DNA from: UBA4427 sp046351135
Lineage (GTDB): Bacteria > Myxococcota_A > UBA9160 > UBA4427
Direction of reading: 5' to 3'
DNA length: 64,000 nucleotides
NCBI GenBank assembly: GCA_046351135.1
Contig: JAXLZA010000009.1
Coordinates: 186,001-250,000 of the forward strand
Numbering within the stretch: position 1 is the stretch's first letter; every line of letters begins with the position of its first letter. The position numbers were made by a program, and so were the translations under genes. Below, piece by piece: positions 1-7,566 of the stretch. Below the pieces are notes generated by a model. It searched no databases, had not been told where the DNA came from, and saw only the letters and a program-made list of their open reading frames with translations.

Positions 1-1470
1 CGCCGTCGACGTCACGCCGTCGATCCCCGCCGCCCCGCGATTGCAGAGCACCGCGAGCGGCTCCCGACGCACCGGCAGCGCGAGATCGAGCAGGCGGATC
101 GGCATGCTATTCGAGGCGAAGAGCCGGGCGCCGGCCGGAAGCGCGCGGGCGAGCGCATGAGCCACACCGAGCCCCGAGAACGCGGCCGGCCCCGCAGCCC
201 CGGCGGCCCCGGAGCCGCCGGCGGCCTCGCTCACGGCGGCGGCGAGGGCTCGGCGGCCGCGGGCGTCGGCCTCACGGAAGCGCTCGGCCCACGTCCGCTC
301 GGCGGCGAGCCCATCGGGCAGCCGCGCGGCCGCGGCGCGCAGAAGCGCCGTCGCCCCGCCCTCGACGACCCGCGTCACCCGCCGCGACGGCTCGCCCCAC
401 TGCCCGCCCTCGTCGAGCCACCAGACCCGCGCCGGCGCCGCCGCCTCGAGCCAGAGGCGCTGGGCCTTCGAGACCGGCGCATCGCCGAGGCGCAGGACGA
501 GCTCCGGCCGCATCGCCTGCGCGAAGCCGCCCGCCCGCGCGAGCAGGTCGCCACCGGCGAGGATCGTCGAGCCGACGGTCCAGGCGCCGCCCCGCAGCGA
601 CGAGGCGGGATCGGCGAGGAGCGGCCAGCCCGCGCGCGCGGCGAAGTCGGCGAGGGCCGCGGCGCGCTCGGCATCGGCCTCCATCGGCCCGACACACACG
701 ACCCCGCGCTCGACGCCCCGCGCGACCTCGACGAGCTCGTCGACGTCCCGGGGATCCGCCGCCGCGAGCGCCCGGCTGAAGCGCGGCGTCGGCGCGACCG
801 CGCCCCTCCCCGCCACGCCCGCACTCCCATCTGCATCCGCACGCGCACCGGCACCGGCCCGCAGCCCCGCGAGCGCGCCCGGCGTCGGGGCGAGCGGCTC
901 GCGCAGCGGCCAGTTCAGATGCACCGCCCCCGGCGGCCGCCCCGTCGCCCGGGCCACCGCCCGCGCCGCGAGGATCGACGCATGCCGCAGCGCCTCGTCC
1001 CCCGCCTCGGGCACGGGCACCTCGACCGCCCAGCGCGGATGGTGTCCATAGAGACCGGTCTGCTCGATCGTCTGCCCCGCACCGAAGTCCCGCAGCTCGC
1101 TCGGCCGATCCGCGGTGAGCACGAGCAGCGGGACCCGCGCGTGGTGGGCCTCGACGACGGCGGGGAGATAGTTGGCGGCGGCGGTGCCCGAGGTACACAC
1201 GAGGGCGGCGGGCCGCCCCGTCGCCCGGCCGATGCCCAGGGCGAAGAAGCCCGCCGCGCGCTCGTCGAGCTCGATCCAGGTCCTCAGCCCGGGGACGAGC
1301 TCGGCCGCGATCGCGAGCGGCGTCGACCGCGAGCCCGGCGAGATCACGACGTGCTCGACACCCGCCTCGGCGAGGCTCGCGAAGAAGCGACCGACGTAGG
1401 CATAGACGGCGTCGGGATCCGCGCGGAAGGAGGCCGCGACGGCCGCTCGCGGCGGATCGGCGGGCACCAT
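1..1470 (-). CDS. menD: MenD, SEPHCHC synthase (partial, C-terminus off window)
   Basis: ThDP-dependent enzyme that condenses isochorismate with 2-oxoglutarate in menaquinone synthesis. Reading the reverse strand from ATG at 1470 gives an unbroken 490-codon frame with MenD hallmarks: VISPGSRSTPLA (about residues 42-53), the ThDP-site glutamate region WIELDERAAGFFALG (about 65-79), CTSGTAAANYLPAVVEA (about 92-108), LLVLTADRPSELRD (about 115-128) and, near the window edge, SNSMPIRLLD. The C-terminal ThDP pyrophosphate half is largely off the left edge. It starts 4 bases after the menF stop, so it is the last visible gene of the operon. Family assignment is firm. Confidence 0.95.
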   Translation of the reverse strand, partial: MVPADPPRAAVAASFRADPDAVYAYVGRFFASLAEAGVEHVVISPGSRSTPLAIAAELVPGLRTWIELDERAAGFFALGIGRATGRPAALVCTSGTAAANYLPAVVEAHHARVPLLVLTADRPSELRDFGAGQTIEQTGLYGHHPRWAVEVPVPEAGDEALRHASILAARAVARATGRPPGAVHLNWPLREPLAPTPGALAGLRAGAGARADADGSAGVAGRGAVAPTPRFSRALAAADPRDVDELVEVARGVERGVVCVGPMEADAERAAALADFAARAGWPLLADPASSLRGGAWTVGSTILAGGDLLARAGGFAQAMRPELVLRLGDAPVSKAQRLWLEAAAPARVWWLDEGGQWGEPSRRVTRVVEGGATALLRAAAARLPDGLAAERTWAERFREADARGRRALAAAVSEAAGGSGAAGAAGPAAFSGLGVAHALARALPAGARLFASNSMPIRLLDLALPVRREPLAVLCNRGAAGIDGVTSTA

Positions 1471-1474
1471 CGCC

Positions 1475-2986
1475 TCAGATCTCCGTCAGCGGCGCGAGCA
1501 GCGCCCGGAGCTTGATGCGCGTCTCGACGAGCTCCTGCTCGGGATCGGAGCCCTCGACGAGGCCGACGCCGGCGAAGAGGCGCGCGCGGCTCCCGCCCGG
1601 TCGCCCGGCGGCGCCGACCCCGTTGCGGATCAGCGCGGAGCGCAGTGCGACACAGAAGGCACCGCCGCCCTGCGCGTCGAGCCAGCCGATCGGCGCCGCA
1701 TACCATCCGCGCTCGAGCCCCTCGCAGCGGCGCAGCCAGGCCGCCGCCTCCCGCGCCGGAGCACCGGCGACGGCGGGCGTCGGATGCAGCGCCTCGACCA
1801 GGGCGAGCACGTCGATCGGCTCCTCGCCCGCGCGGGGAGCCGGAAGCCGGCCCTCGATCGGCGTCTCGAGGTGCTGGATGCCGAAGAGCCGCCGCAGGCG
1901 CGGGGCGGCGGGCGGCGTGAGCGAGACGGTGCGCGGCAGCAGGACCGCGCGGATCGCGTCGACGACGTGGGCGTGCTCGCTGCGGTTCTTGGCGCTCGCG
2001 AGCAGGCCCTCGCCGAGGGCCCGATCCTCTTCGGGCGAGCGGCCGCGGGGCGCCGAGCCGGCGAGGGCCGCGGTCTCGAGCCGATCGCCCTCGACGCGCA
2101 CCAGCGTCTCCGGCGTCGCCGCGAGGAAGCTGTCGCGGCCGCGGCCGACCGCGACCAGCGTGCAGCTCGGGTAGAGCGCGCGCAGCCGCGCGAGGAAGCC
2201 GGGGACGTCGAACTCGGCGCCGTGCTCGACGGCGAGGGAGCGGGCGAGTACGAGCTTCGCGAAGCGGCCGCGGGCGATCTCGGCCAGCGCCTCGCGGACC
2301 TGGGCCCGGAAGCGCGCGTGGCTGCGATCCGAGCGCACGCGGTACTCGGGGCCCTCGGCGTCGTCGTCGCAGGGATCGTCGTCCGCGGCGCGCGCCGCCT
2401 CGCCGGCGCCGTCCTGCGTCGCCACGACGCCGTGGATCTCCACGAGACGCCGTGCGAGCTCCGCCGCCGTCGCCGCGACGTCCGCATTCGCCTCGACCCG
2501 CGCGAGCAGCACGCAGCCCGTCGCGTCCCCGACCCGCTCGACGATGCCCTCCGGCAGCACGAAGCGCGCCGCCGGGAAGGCCTTCCAGTCGGGCTCGGCG
2601 CTGCCCGCCTCGTCGAAGGCGAAGCCGCCGACGAAGAGCGGGCGCGTCGCCGGACGCGTCGCCCCGACCCACTCGAGCCGCCCGCCGACGTCGCGCTGCC
2701 ACGCGCGCACCGCCGCAACACGCTCGGCCCCCTCCCCTTCGAGCTCCTCGAGGCTGCCCCAGGCGAAGTGGAGCTCCCGGTCGTCGACGCGCTCCCAATA
2801 ACATCGATCCCGGACACCGGCCCAGGCGAGGCCGCGGACGCCGGCCTCGGCGTCGAGCGCCGGCAGCGGCGTGACCCAGGCGAGGAAGTGCGGGCGGCCG
2901 GTGGCGCGCGCGCGGGCGGCGGTGCGGCGGATGCCCTCCTCGAGGTCGGGCGGGGCGGGCGAAGGCGGGCGCGGCGCGGAGGTCAT
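1475..2986 (-). CDS. menF: MenF, menaquinone-specific isochorismate synthase
   Basis: Converts chorismate to isochorismate, the first committed step toward menaquinone. The 503-residue protein has a variable N-terminal half and the chorismate-binding domain from about residue 245. Visible motifs are FAKLVLARS with the general-base lysine, FLAATPETL with the acid glutamate, ALAGSAPRG, SEHAHVVDAIR, HPTPAVAGAP and ERGWYAAPIGWLD. ATG at 2986 overlaps the ubiE stop as ATGA, which indicates translational coupling. A 30-residue acidic insert near residue 190 (AADDDPCDDDAEGPE) is unusual. Sitting between ubiE and menD argues for MenF rather than PchA/EntC, which belong to siderophore clusters. Confidence 0.93.
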   Translation of the reverse strand: MTSAPRPPSPAPPDLEEGIRRTAARARATGRPHFLAWVTPLPALDAEAGVRGLAWAGVRDRCYWERVDDRELHFAWGSLEELEGEGAERVAAVRAWQRDVGGRLEWVGATRPATRPLFVGGFAFDEAGSAEPDWKAFPAARFVLPEGIVERVGDATGCVLLARVEANADVAATAAELARRLVEIHGVVATQDGAGEAARAADDDPCDDDAEGPEYRVRSDRSHARFRAQVREALAEIARGRFAKLVLARSLAVEHGAEFDVPGFLARLRALYPSCTLVAVGRGRDSFLAATPETLVRVEGDRLETAALAGSAPRGRSPEEDRALGEGLLASAKNRSEHAHVVDAIRAVLLPRTVSLTPPAAPRLRRLFGIQHLETPIEGRLPAPRAGEEPIDVLALVEALHPTPAVAGAPAREAAAWLRRCEGLERGWYAAPIGWLDAQGGGAFCVALRSALIRNGVGAAGRPGGSRARLFAGVGLVEGSDPEQELVETRIKLRALLAPLTEI

Positions 2987-3711
2987 CGCGAGCGCCTCCC
3001 GACCGGCGTCAGCGGACCGCGCACCCCGGTCAGGATCTGGGCCGAGCCGAGCAGCAGGACCTCGCGCTCGAGCTCGAGGAAGCCCGCTCCGGAGAGCAGG
3101 CGGCGCAGCTCCTCGGGCGGCGGCAGATAGGCCGTCGATTTCGGCAGGTAGCGATAGGCGCTGCGGTCGGAGAGCAGCCCGCCGACGAGGGGCACCACGC
3201 GGTCGAAGTAGAGCGAGTGGGCCGCGCGCAACGGGCCGTAGGCCGGCCGATCGACGTCGACGAGCGCGATCCGCCCGCCGGGCCGCACGATCCGCGCGAT
3301 CTCCCGCAGCACCGCCTCGAGCGACACGAAGTTGCGCAGGGCGAAGCCGCAGGTCACGACGTCGACCGAGGCCGTCGCGAAGGGCAGCCACTCGCCGTCG
3401 CCCTGGACCTTCGGAAAGCGGAGCCCCCGCGTCGCCGCCTGGCGCAGCATCTCGCGGGCGAAGTCGACACCGATGGCCCGGGCCCCGCGCGCCTCGACGA
3501 GCTCGCAGAAGTCGCCGGTACCACAGGCGAGATCGACGACGAGGTCGCCCGGGCCGACGCGGATCTTGTCGAGCGCGCGGCGGCGCCAGCGCTGGTCGAG
3601 GCCGAGGGACATGATGCGATTGAGCGCGTCGTAGCGGGGCGCGATGCGATCGAACATCTCGCGCACGCGGACCCGCTTCTCCTCGCCGATCGGGAGATCA
3701 CCTAACGCCAC
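2983..3711 (-). CDS. ubiE: UbiE/MenG demethylmenaquinone methyltransferase
   Basis: Class I SAM-dependent C-methyltransferase that methylates demethylmenaquinone in the last quinone step. The 242-residue product carries the family start VREMFDRIAPRYDALNRIM, SAM motif I VVDLACGTGDF, the GVDFAREML acidic loop and GFALRNF. GTG at 3711 is preferred: it has GGAGG four bases upstream and lies 10 bases inside the end of merR. The next methionine falls inside the conserved FDRIAPRYD motif, too late for a start. Neighbouring menF and menD make the menaquinone substrate more likely than ubiquinone. Confidence 0.92.
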   Translation of the reverse strand: MALGDLPIGEEKRVRVREMFDRIAPRYDALNRIMSLGLDQRWRRRALDKIRVGPGDLVVDLACGTGDFCELVEARGARAIGVDFAREMLRQAATRGLRFPKVQGDGEWLPFATASVDVVTCGFALRNFVSLEAVLREIARIVRPGGRIALVDVDRPAYGPLRAAHSLYFDRVVPLVGGLLSDRSAYRYLPKSTAYLPPPEELRRLLSGAGFLELEREVLLLGSAQILTGVRGPLTPVGRRSR

Positions 3712-4499
3712 TGGACCTCCAGACGACCCGAGCGCGCGAGGGCGAGGGTCTCCTCGAGGGCGCCGACGTCGCCCTTCTCGCGCACGCGGGCGAGGGCGCG
3801 GGCGACCAGCGTCCGCTGGAAATGCAGCGCCACGATCCGGGTCGCCTGGGGCAGCAGCCGCTCGAAGGCGCGGCGCACCGCGTCCTCGTCCTCGCCGCGG
3901 GGCTTGCGGACGTGGTCGTCGAAGAGGTCGATCGCCCGATCGGCGAGGGCGGCGATCGCCGACGCGTGCTGCGTCGCGAGCTCGAGCAGCCGCTCGAGGG
4001 GCAGGCCCTCGCCGAGCACCGCCAGCGCCGCCGCGACCATGTCGAGATCCGAGCGCGGGAAGCGCGGCTCGCCGTCGACCACGATCGGCGTGAGCAGCCC
4101 GGCGCGGACGCCCGCCGCGACGAGCGCCTCGGGGACCCCGGTCTCCTCGGCCAGCTCGCGCCGGGTCAACGTGCCACCGCCGACGCTGCGCTCGGCGAGG
4201 GACGCGAGCAGGCTGTTCGACTCGTCGCGGACGCCCGGGCGCGGGCGGCGGGCGGTGCGGTGGGCCGCGGGCGCGGGCCGCTCCCCGTCCGCCTCGTGCA
4301 GCCGCCGGATCTGGGCCAGGCTGAAGCCCGAGTCGAGCAACGCGCGGATGCGCCGGAGCCGCTCGAGATGCTCCGCCGTGTAGATGGCGAAGCGGCCGCG
4401 GCGCAGCGGCGGCGCGAGCAGCCCCCGCGCCTGGTAGAAGCGCACCGTGTCGACCCCGACGCCCGCCGCCTCGGCGAGCTCGCCCACGCGAAGTTCCAT
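3702..4499 (-). CDS. MerR-family transcriptional regulator heading the men operon
   Basis: The 265-residue protein begins with the MerR winged helix: VGELAEAAGVGVDTVRFYQ (residues 5-23), a wing rich in Arg around PLRRGRFAIYT, and ERLRRIRALLDSGFSLAQI. Residues 70-95 are a disordered Pro/Arg linker. The C-terminal 170 residues contain a second small helical unit (LTRRELAEETGVPEALVAAG) and then helices without cysteine clusters, so metal sensing is unlikely. It overlaps ubiE by 10 bases, so it is co-transcribed with menaquinone genes and may tune them. The ligand is unknown. No specific subfamily was recognised. Confidence 0.85.
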   Translation of the reverse strand: MELRVGELAEAAGVGVDTVRFYQARGLLAPPLRRGRFAIYTAEHLERLRRIRALLDSGFSLAQIRRLHEADGERPAPAAHRTARRPRPGVRDESNSLLASLAERSVGGGTLTRRELAEETGVPEALVAAGVRAGLLTPIVVDGEPRFPRSDLDMVAAALAVLGEGLPLERLLELATQHASAIAALADRAIDLFDDHVRKPRGEDEDAVRRAFERLLPQATRIVALHFQRTLVARALARVREKGDVGALEETLALARSGRLEVQWR

Positions 4500-4505
4500 T
4501 CGATG

Positions 4506-4534
4506 ACTCTAAGAGTGATCGCTCACACTGTCGA
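4506..4534 (-). promoter_or_regulatory. Putative promoter and operator of merR-ubiE-menF-menD
   Basis: On the minus strand TCGACA (4534-4529, five of six matches to TTGACA) is followed after exactly 17 bases by TAGAGT (4511-4506). The -10 box is half of a perfect 5-1-5 inverted repeat ACTCTAAGAGT (4506-4516), and a second repeat, GTGATCGCTCAC (4515-4526), fills the spacer. MerR proteins typically bind dyads in promoter spacers, which fits autoregulation. The -10 ends only six bases before the merR ATG, implying a leaderless transcript. Promoter function is inferred. Confidence 0.5.
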
Positions 4535-4667
4535 GCCGCTGCTCGCCCCGCTCGCACCTGCGTCCCGTGGGGAAATCTCAAGGCCTGCCGAATTCCGCCG
4601 ACATGGGAAGCATTCCACCGTCCTGCGAAGGCGCGCTCCGGGCGACGCCGGGTCGAAGCGAGTGCCC

Positions 4668-5411
4668 GTGGAGAAGACGAACCCCGACCGACGCCGCCTG
4701 AAGATCGAAGCGGGCGACCTGCTGATCCTCCATCCGGAGGGCCCCGCCGGCGGCTATCCGATGGTCGTCCCCGTCGACCACGTCGACGACGACCTCCACT
4801 GGTTCCTTGGCTCCTGCGCGCCCCTCGGTCGCGGGGCCTCCCTGATCGTCGAGTCCCCGATCCAGCACGACGCCCGCTACTCGACCTCGGCCACGATCGC
4901 GGCCTGCTCCGCGGCGACCTTCGCCCTGCGGATCTCCCCGATCTGGGAGCGCGTGCAGCAAAGAGCATTCGTTCGCATTTCGGCCCATGGCCTCCAGGTC
5001 CGCGTGATGCGGCCGAGCCAGGGCGGGGGCGATCCGATCGCGGGCGGTCGGAGCCCGGGTGGCGCGGCCGGTGCGACGGGGACGGGCGCCCTGCCCGAAG
5101 CGGATCCCGATCGCGAGGCGCTCCACCAGCTGCTCGACCTCTCCGCCGGGGGCATCCGATTCCAGTCGACGCAGGAGTACGAGGCCGACGAAGAGGTCGT
5201 CGTCCACTTCGAGCTGCCCGGCTCCGAGTGCTTCGTGCTGTCGGCGCGCGTCGTGCGAACCCCCGACATGCCGGCGAATCGCACGAAGAACAGCGTCGCC
5301 GTCGCGTTCACCGGGATCGACGAGGGGACGCGTTCACAGCTGCTGCGCTGGGTCTACCGCGAGCAGGTCCGCCGACACCGGAACGAGACGCGCTACAAGT
5401 CGGGCCGCTGA
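4668..5411 (+). CDS. PilZ-domain protein (probable c-di-GMP receptor, YcgR-like)
   Basis: The protein has two parts: an N-terminal beta-rich flagellar-brake-like domain (about residues 1-95, ending near LRISPIWERVQQR) and a C-terminal PilZ domain. PilZ signatures are QRAFVRI (RxxxR loop, about residue 100) and DLSAGGIRF (DxSxxG, about residue 157), both needed for c-di-GMP binding. Between them is a Gly-rich insertion of about 30 residues. The start is uncertain: GTG at 4668 or 4662 keeps the family start, whereas ATG at 4503 would run back into the merR promoter. It ends convergent with the amidotransferase gene. Motility or exopolysaccharide control is the usual role but no such genes lie nearby. 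Confidence 0.82.
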   Translation: MEKTNPDRRRLKIEAGDLLILHPEGPAGGYPMVVPVDHVDDDLHWFLGSCAPLGRGASLIVESPIQHDARYSTSATIAACSAATFALRISPIWERVQQRAFVRISAHGLQVRVMRPSQGGGDPIAGGRSPGGAAGATGTGALPEADPDREALHQLLDLSAGGIRFQSTQEYEADEEVVVHFELPGSECFVLSARVVRTPDMPANRTKNSVAVAFTGIDEGTRSQLLRWVYREQVRRHRNETRYKSGR

Positions 5412-5477
5412 GCGCGAGCCCGCGTCGCCCTCCCGCTCCCGCCCGATCCATCCGGCGTCGACCGGCCGCTCAGCCGC

Positions 5478-6206
5478 CTAACCCCCCGAGACGACGCGCG
5501 CGAAGCGCTCGAGCACGCGCGCGAGCTCGGGCGTCTCCTCGATCTCCGCGATCATCGCGTCGGGGTCGCGCCCCTCGCCGAGCAGGACCTCGCGGCGCGC
5601 CTCGACATAACGTCGCAGGATCTCGGCGTCGAACTCGGGATGGAACTGCGTCCCCCACTGCCGACGGCCGTAGCGGAGGGCGGAGTGGGGATCCTGGGCC
5701 GTCCGCGCCAGCACGACCGAGCCCCGCGGCGGCTCGAGCACCGCCTCGAGATGCGAGGTATGGCCCCGGTGGACACCGGGCTCGAAGAGCGGCGAGAGCC
5801 CGTCCGGCGTCGTGAAGTGGACGTCGACGGTGCCCATCTCGCGGCCGTTGGGATTCGGGCCGACGACGCCGCCGAGGGCGTGGGCGATCAGCTGATGGCC
5901 ATAACAGAGCCCGAGCACCGGAACGGCATCGTCGGCGACGATCCCCGCGAGCCACGCTGCCGAGCGCTCGCTCCATTCCTCCCGCGCGCTCACCATCGAG
6001 ACCGAGCCCGTGACCACGACGCCCGCGACGCGCTCGGGGGCGGGCAGAGCGTCGCCGAGATAGACCGCCGCGACCTCGACGTCGCCCGGCGCGAGCGCGC
6101 GGCCGAGACCGCGGGCGATCCAGTGCTCGAAGTCGCCGCACGCCTCGCGCACCGGCGGCAGCGCCTCGCCGGTCTTCAGGATCAGGATCGGTCTTCCGTT
6201 CGCCAC
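5478..6206 (-). CDS. Class I glutamine amidotransferase-like protein
   Basis: A 242-residue single-domain GATase1 protein of the stand-alone (GuaA-N-like, gamma-glutamyl hydrolase) type. The nucleophile elbow is VLGLCYGHQLIAHALGG (Cys about 104) and the catalytic His-Glu is in QWGTQFHPEFD (about 192-194). TGSVSMVS forms the oxyanion-strand region. GTG at 6206 has a GGAG upstream and gives VANGRPILILKTGE, the usual beta-1 start. No synthetase domain is fused or adjacent, so the ammonia acceptor, if any, is unknown; many such proteins are annotated as GMP synthase-like by similarity only. Confidence 0.85.
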   Translation of the reverse strand: MANGRPILILKTGEALPPVREACGDFEHWIARGLGRALAPGDVEVAAVYLGDALPAPERVAGVVVTGSVSMVSAREEWSERSAAWLAGIVADDAVPVLGLCYGHQLIAHALGGVVGPNPNGREMGTVDVHFTTPDGLSPLFEPGVHRGHTSHLEAVLEPPRGSVVLARTAQDPHSALRYGRRQWGTQFHPEFDAEILRRYVEARREVLLGEGRDPDAMIAEIEETPELARVLERFARVVSGG

Positions 6207-6276
6207 GTCGTCTCCGCCCGGTCGCGTCCGCTTCCCATCGCCTTGCCGCCTTCGTCGTCGCGCGCCGCGGTCCGGT

Positions 6277-7146
6277 TCAGCGCCCGCGCGCGTCGCCCGG
6301 CGCCCCGCCCTGCCCCGCCTGGCGCAGGGCGTGGAGGCCGATCGCGACCGCCGTCGCGACGTTGAGCGAGTCGACGCCGGGCTCCATCGCGATCCGGATC
6401 CGGCGCGTCGCCTGCGCGAGGGCACCGGCGGTCAGGCCCGGCCCTTCGGTGCCCACGACGAGGGCCGTCGGCCCGGGCGGCTCCCGGCGCAGGACGTCGA
6501 CCTCCTCCCCCGATTCCTTCGGATCGAAGGCGAGCACGGCGAAGCCGAAATCGCGCAGCCGGCCGAGAAAGCCCGGGACGTCGGCCGTGGCGGCGAAGGG
6601 TACCCGGAGCGCGCCGCCCATCGAGGTCCGGACCGCCTTGCGGTAGAGCGGGTCGCAGCCGCGGCGACTGGTGAAGACCGCCCGGACCCCGAAGGCCATC
6701 GCGTTGCGGAAGATCGCGCCGACGTTGTCCGCGTCGAGGACGTCCTCGAGCACGAGGATCCGCGGCGCGGTGCAGGCGGCGAGGACCTCCCGGACGAGGT
6801 CTTCGGGGTCCTGTGCGGGCGGGAGGAGACCGACGGCCAGGGCGCCGCGGTGGACCGGGAAGCCGGCGATCCCGTCGAGCACCGGCTGCGGCGCGACGAA
6901 GATCGGGACGTCGGGGGCGAGGCGCGCGAGGTCGGTGCGCAGGGCGGCGAAGGCGGCCTCGCCGAGCAGGATCGACTCGGGCCGGAAGCGCGCCCCCTCG
7001 AGCAGGACGAGCAGATTCCCCCGGCCCTCGACGACGAAGCGCCGCCGCTCCCGCAGCAGCACCGCGTCCTTCAGGTTGCGGTAGTCGGCGAGTCGCGGGT
7101 CGGCGAGGTCGTCCACCGGCTCGATGCGAAGGCCTGCGCCGCTCAT
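6277..7146 (-). CDS. SpoU/TrmH-family RNA 2'-O-methyltransferase
   Basis: The 289-residue protein has an N-terminal RNA-substrate-binding domain (about 1-110, with RNLKDAVLLRERRRFVVEG) and a C-terminal SPOUT knot. Diagnostic motifs are LVLEDVLDADNVGAIFRNA (motif 1, about 126-144), LVVGTEGPGL (motif 2, about 233-242) and MEPGVDSLNVATAVAI (motif 3, about 255-270). The target is probably 23S rRNA or tRNA ribose but cannot be read from sequence. ATG at 7146 gives the usual short lead. The Gly/Arg-rich last ten residues are dispensable-looking. It is likely the first gene of its transcript because a strong hairpin precedes it. Confidence 0.9.
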   Translation of the reverse strand: MSGAGLRIEPVDDLADPRLADYRNLKDAVLLRERRRFVVEGRGNLLVLLEGARFRPESILLGEAAFAALRTDLARLAPDVPIFVAPQPVLDGIAGFPVHRGALAVGLLPPAQDPEDLVREVLAACTAPRILVLEDVLDADNVGAIFRNAMAFGVRAVFTSRRGCDPLYRKAVRTSMGGALRVPFAATADVPGFLGRLRDFGFAVLAFDPKESGEEVDVLRREPPGPTALVVGTEGPGLTAGALAQATRRIRIAMEPGVDSLNVATAVAIGLHALRQAGQGGAPGDARGR

Positions 7147-7164
7147 CGCGCAAACGAAGCACAG

Positions 7165-7198
7165 GCCGCCCCGCCGTTCGAGGGGACGGCGGGGCGGC
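7165..7198. terminator. Perfect 13-bp GC-rich hairpin between small ORF and SpoU gene
   Basis: Positions 7165-7177 and 7186-7198 are exact reverse complements (GCCGCCCCGCCGT arm) with an 8-base loop. It lies 7 bases beyond the stop of the small minus-strand ORF and 19 bases before the SpoU methyltransferase start. Minus-strand sequence after the stem has only a weak T-rich stretch (CTTCGTTT), so it may act as a terminator for the upstream ORF or as an mRNA structure. Confidence 0.5.
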
Positions 7199-7205
7199 GG
7201 TCCAT

Positions 7206-7400
7206 TCAGGGAAGAGATGGACCTGGGGAGATGGGTGCTTCCGACCGGAGCGGGCTCCGGGCCGTCGGGCTCGATGGCGCACGCGATTCGCCATCGGCGC
7301 GGTCGGGCGCCGCCATCTGCGAGAGGGCGGCGAGGCCGATCACCGCGAGGCCGACACAGGCCTGACAGGCGGTCCAGACGACGAGGAGGGCACGGCGCAT
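7206..7400 (-). CDS. Small hypothetical single-pass membrane or secreted protein
   Basis: A 64-residue reading frame from ATG at 7400: MRRALLVVWTACQACVGLAV begins a positively charged N-region and one hydrophobic helix (about residues 4-27). A polar Ser/Pro-rich tail follows. The two cysteines lie in the helix. No family is recognised. Support is indirect: the frame has a sensible membrane-protein layout and is followed by a terminator-like hairpin. It could still be chance coding in G+C-rich sequence. Upstream the 7401-7566 interval holds no other gene that I can support. Confidence 0.35.
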   Translation of the reverse strand: MRRALLVVWTACQACVGLAVIGLAALSQMAAPDRADGESRAPSSPTARSPLRSEAPISPGPSLP

Positions 7401-7566
7401 CGAGGCGTGGGGGGCCCGCCCCTGCGAACAGGTGACGTCGCTCCCCGCATCCTGCACCCGCCCCGCTCACCGACGCCGACGGACCGCGCGCGGATCGCGG
7501 GCGGGCTGCCGGCGCCCTGCGCCCACGGCCCGGCAGCCCACGACCCCGCGCTTCGCTCCCCGCGCC

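Noticed and set aside
157..1515. A 452-codon plus-strand frame over the menD region
   Set aside because: The reverse strand encodes MenD motifs continuously; the plus frame is Arg/Pro/Gly-rich shadow sequence.
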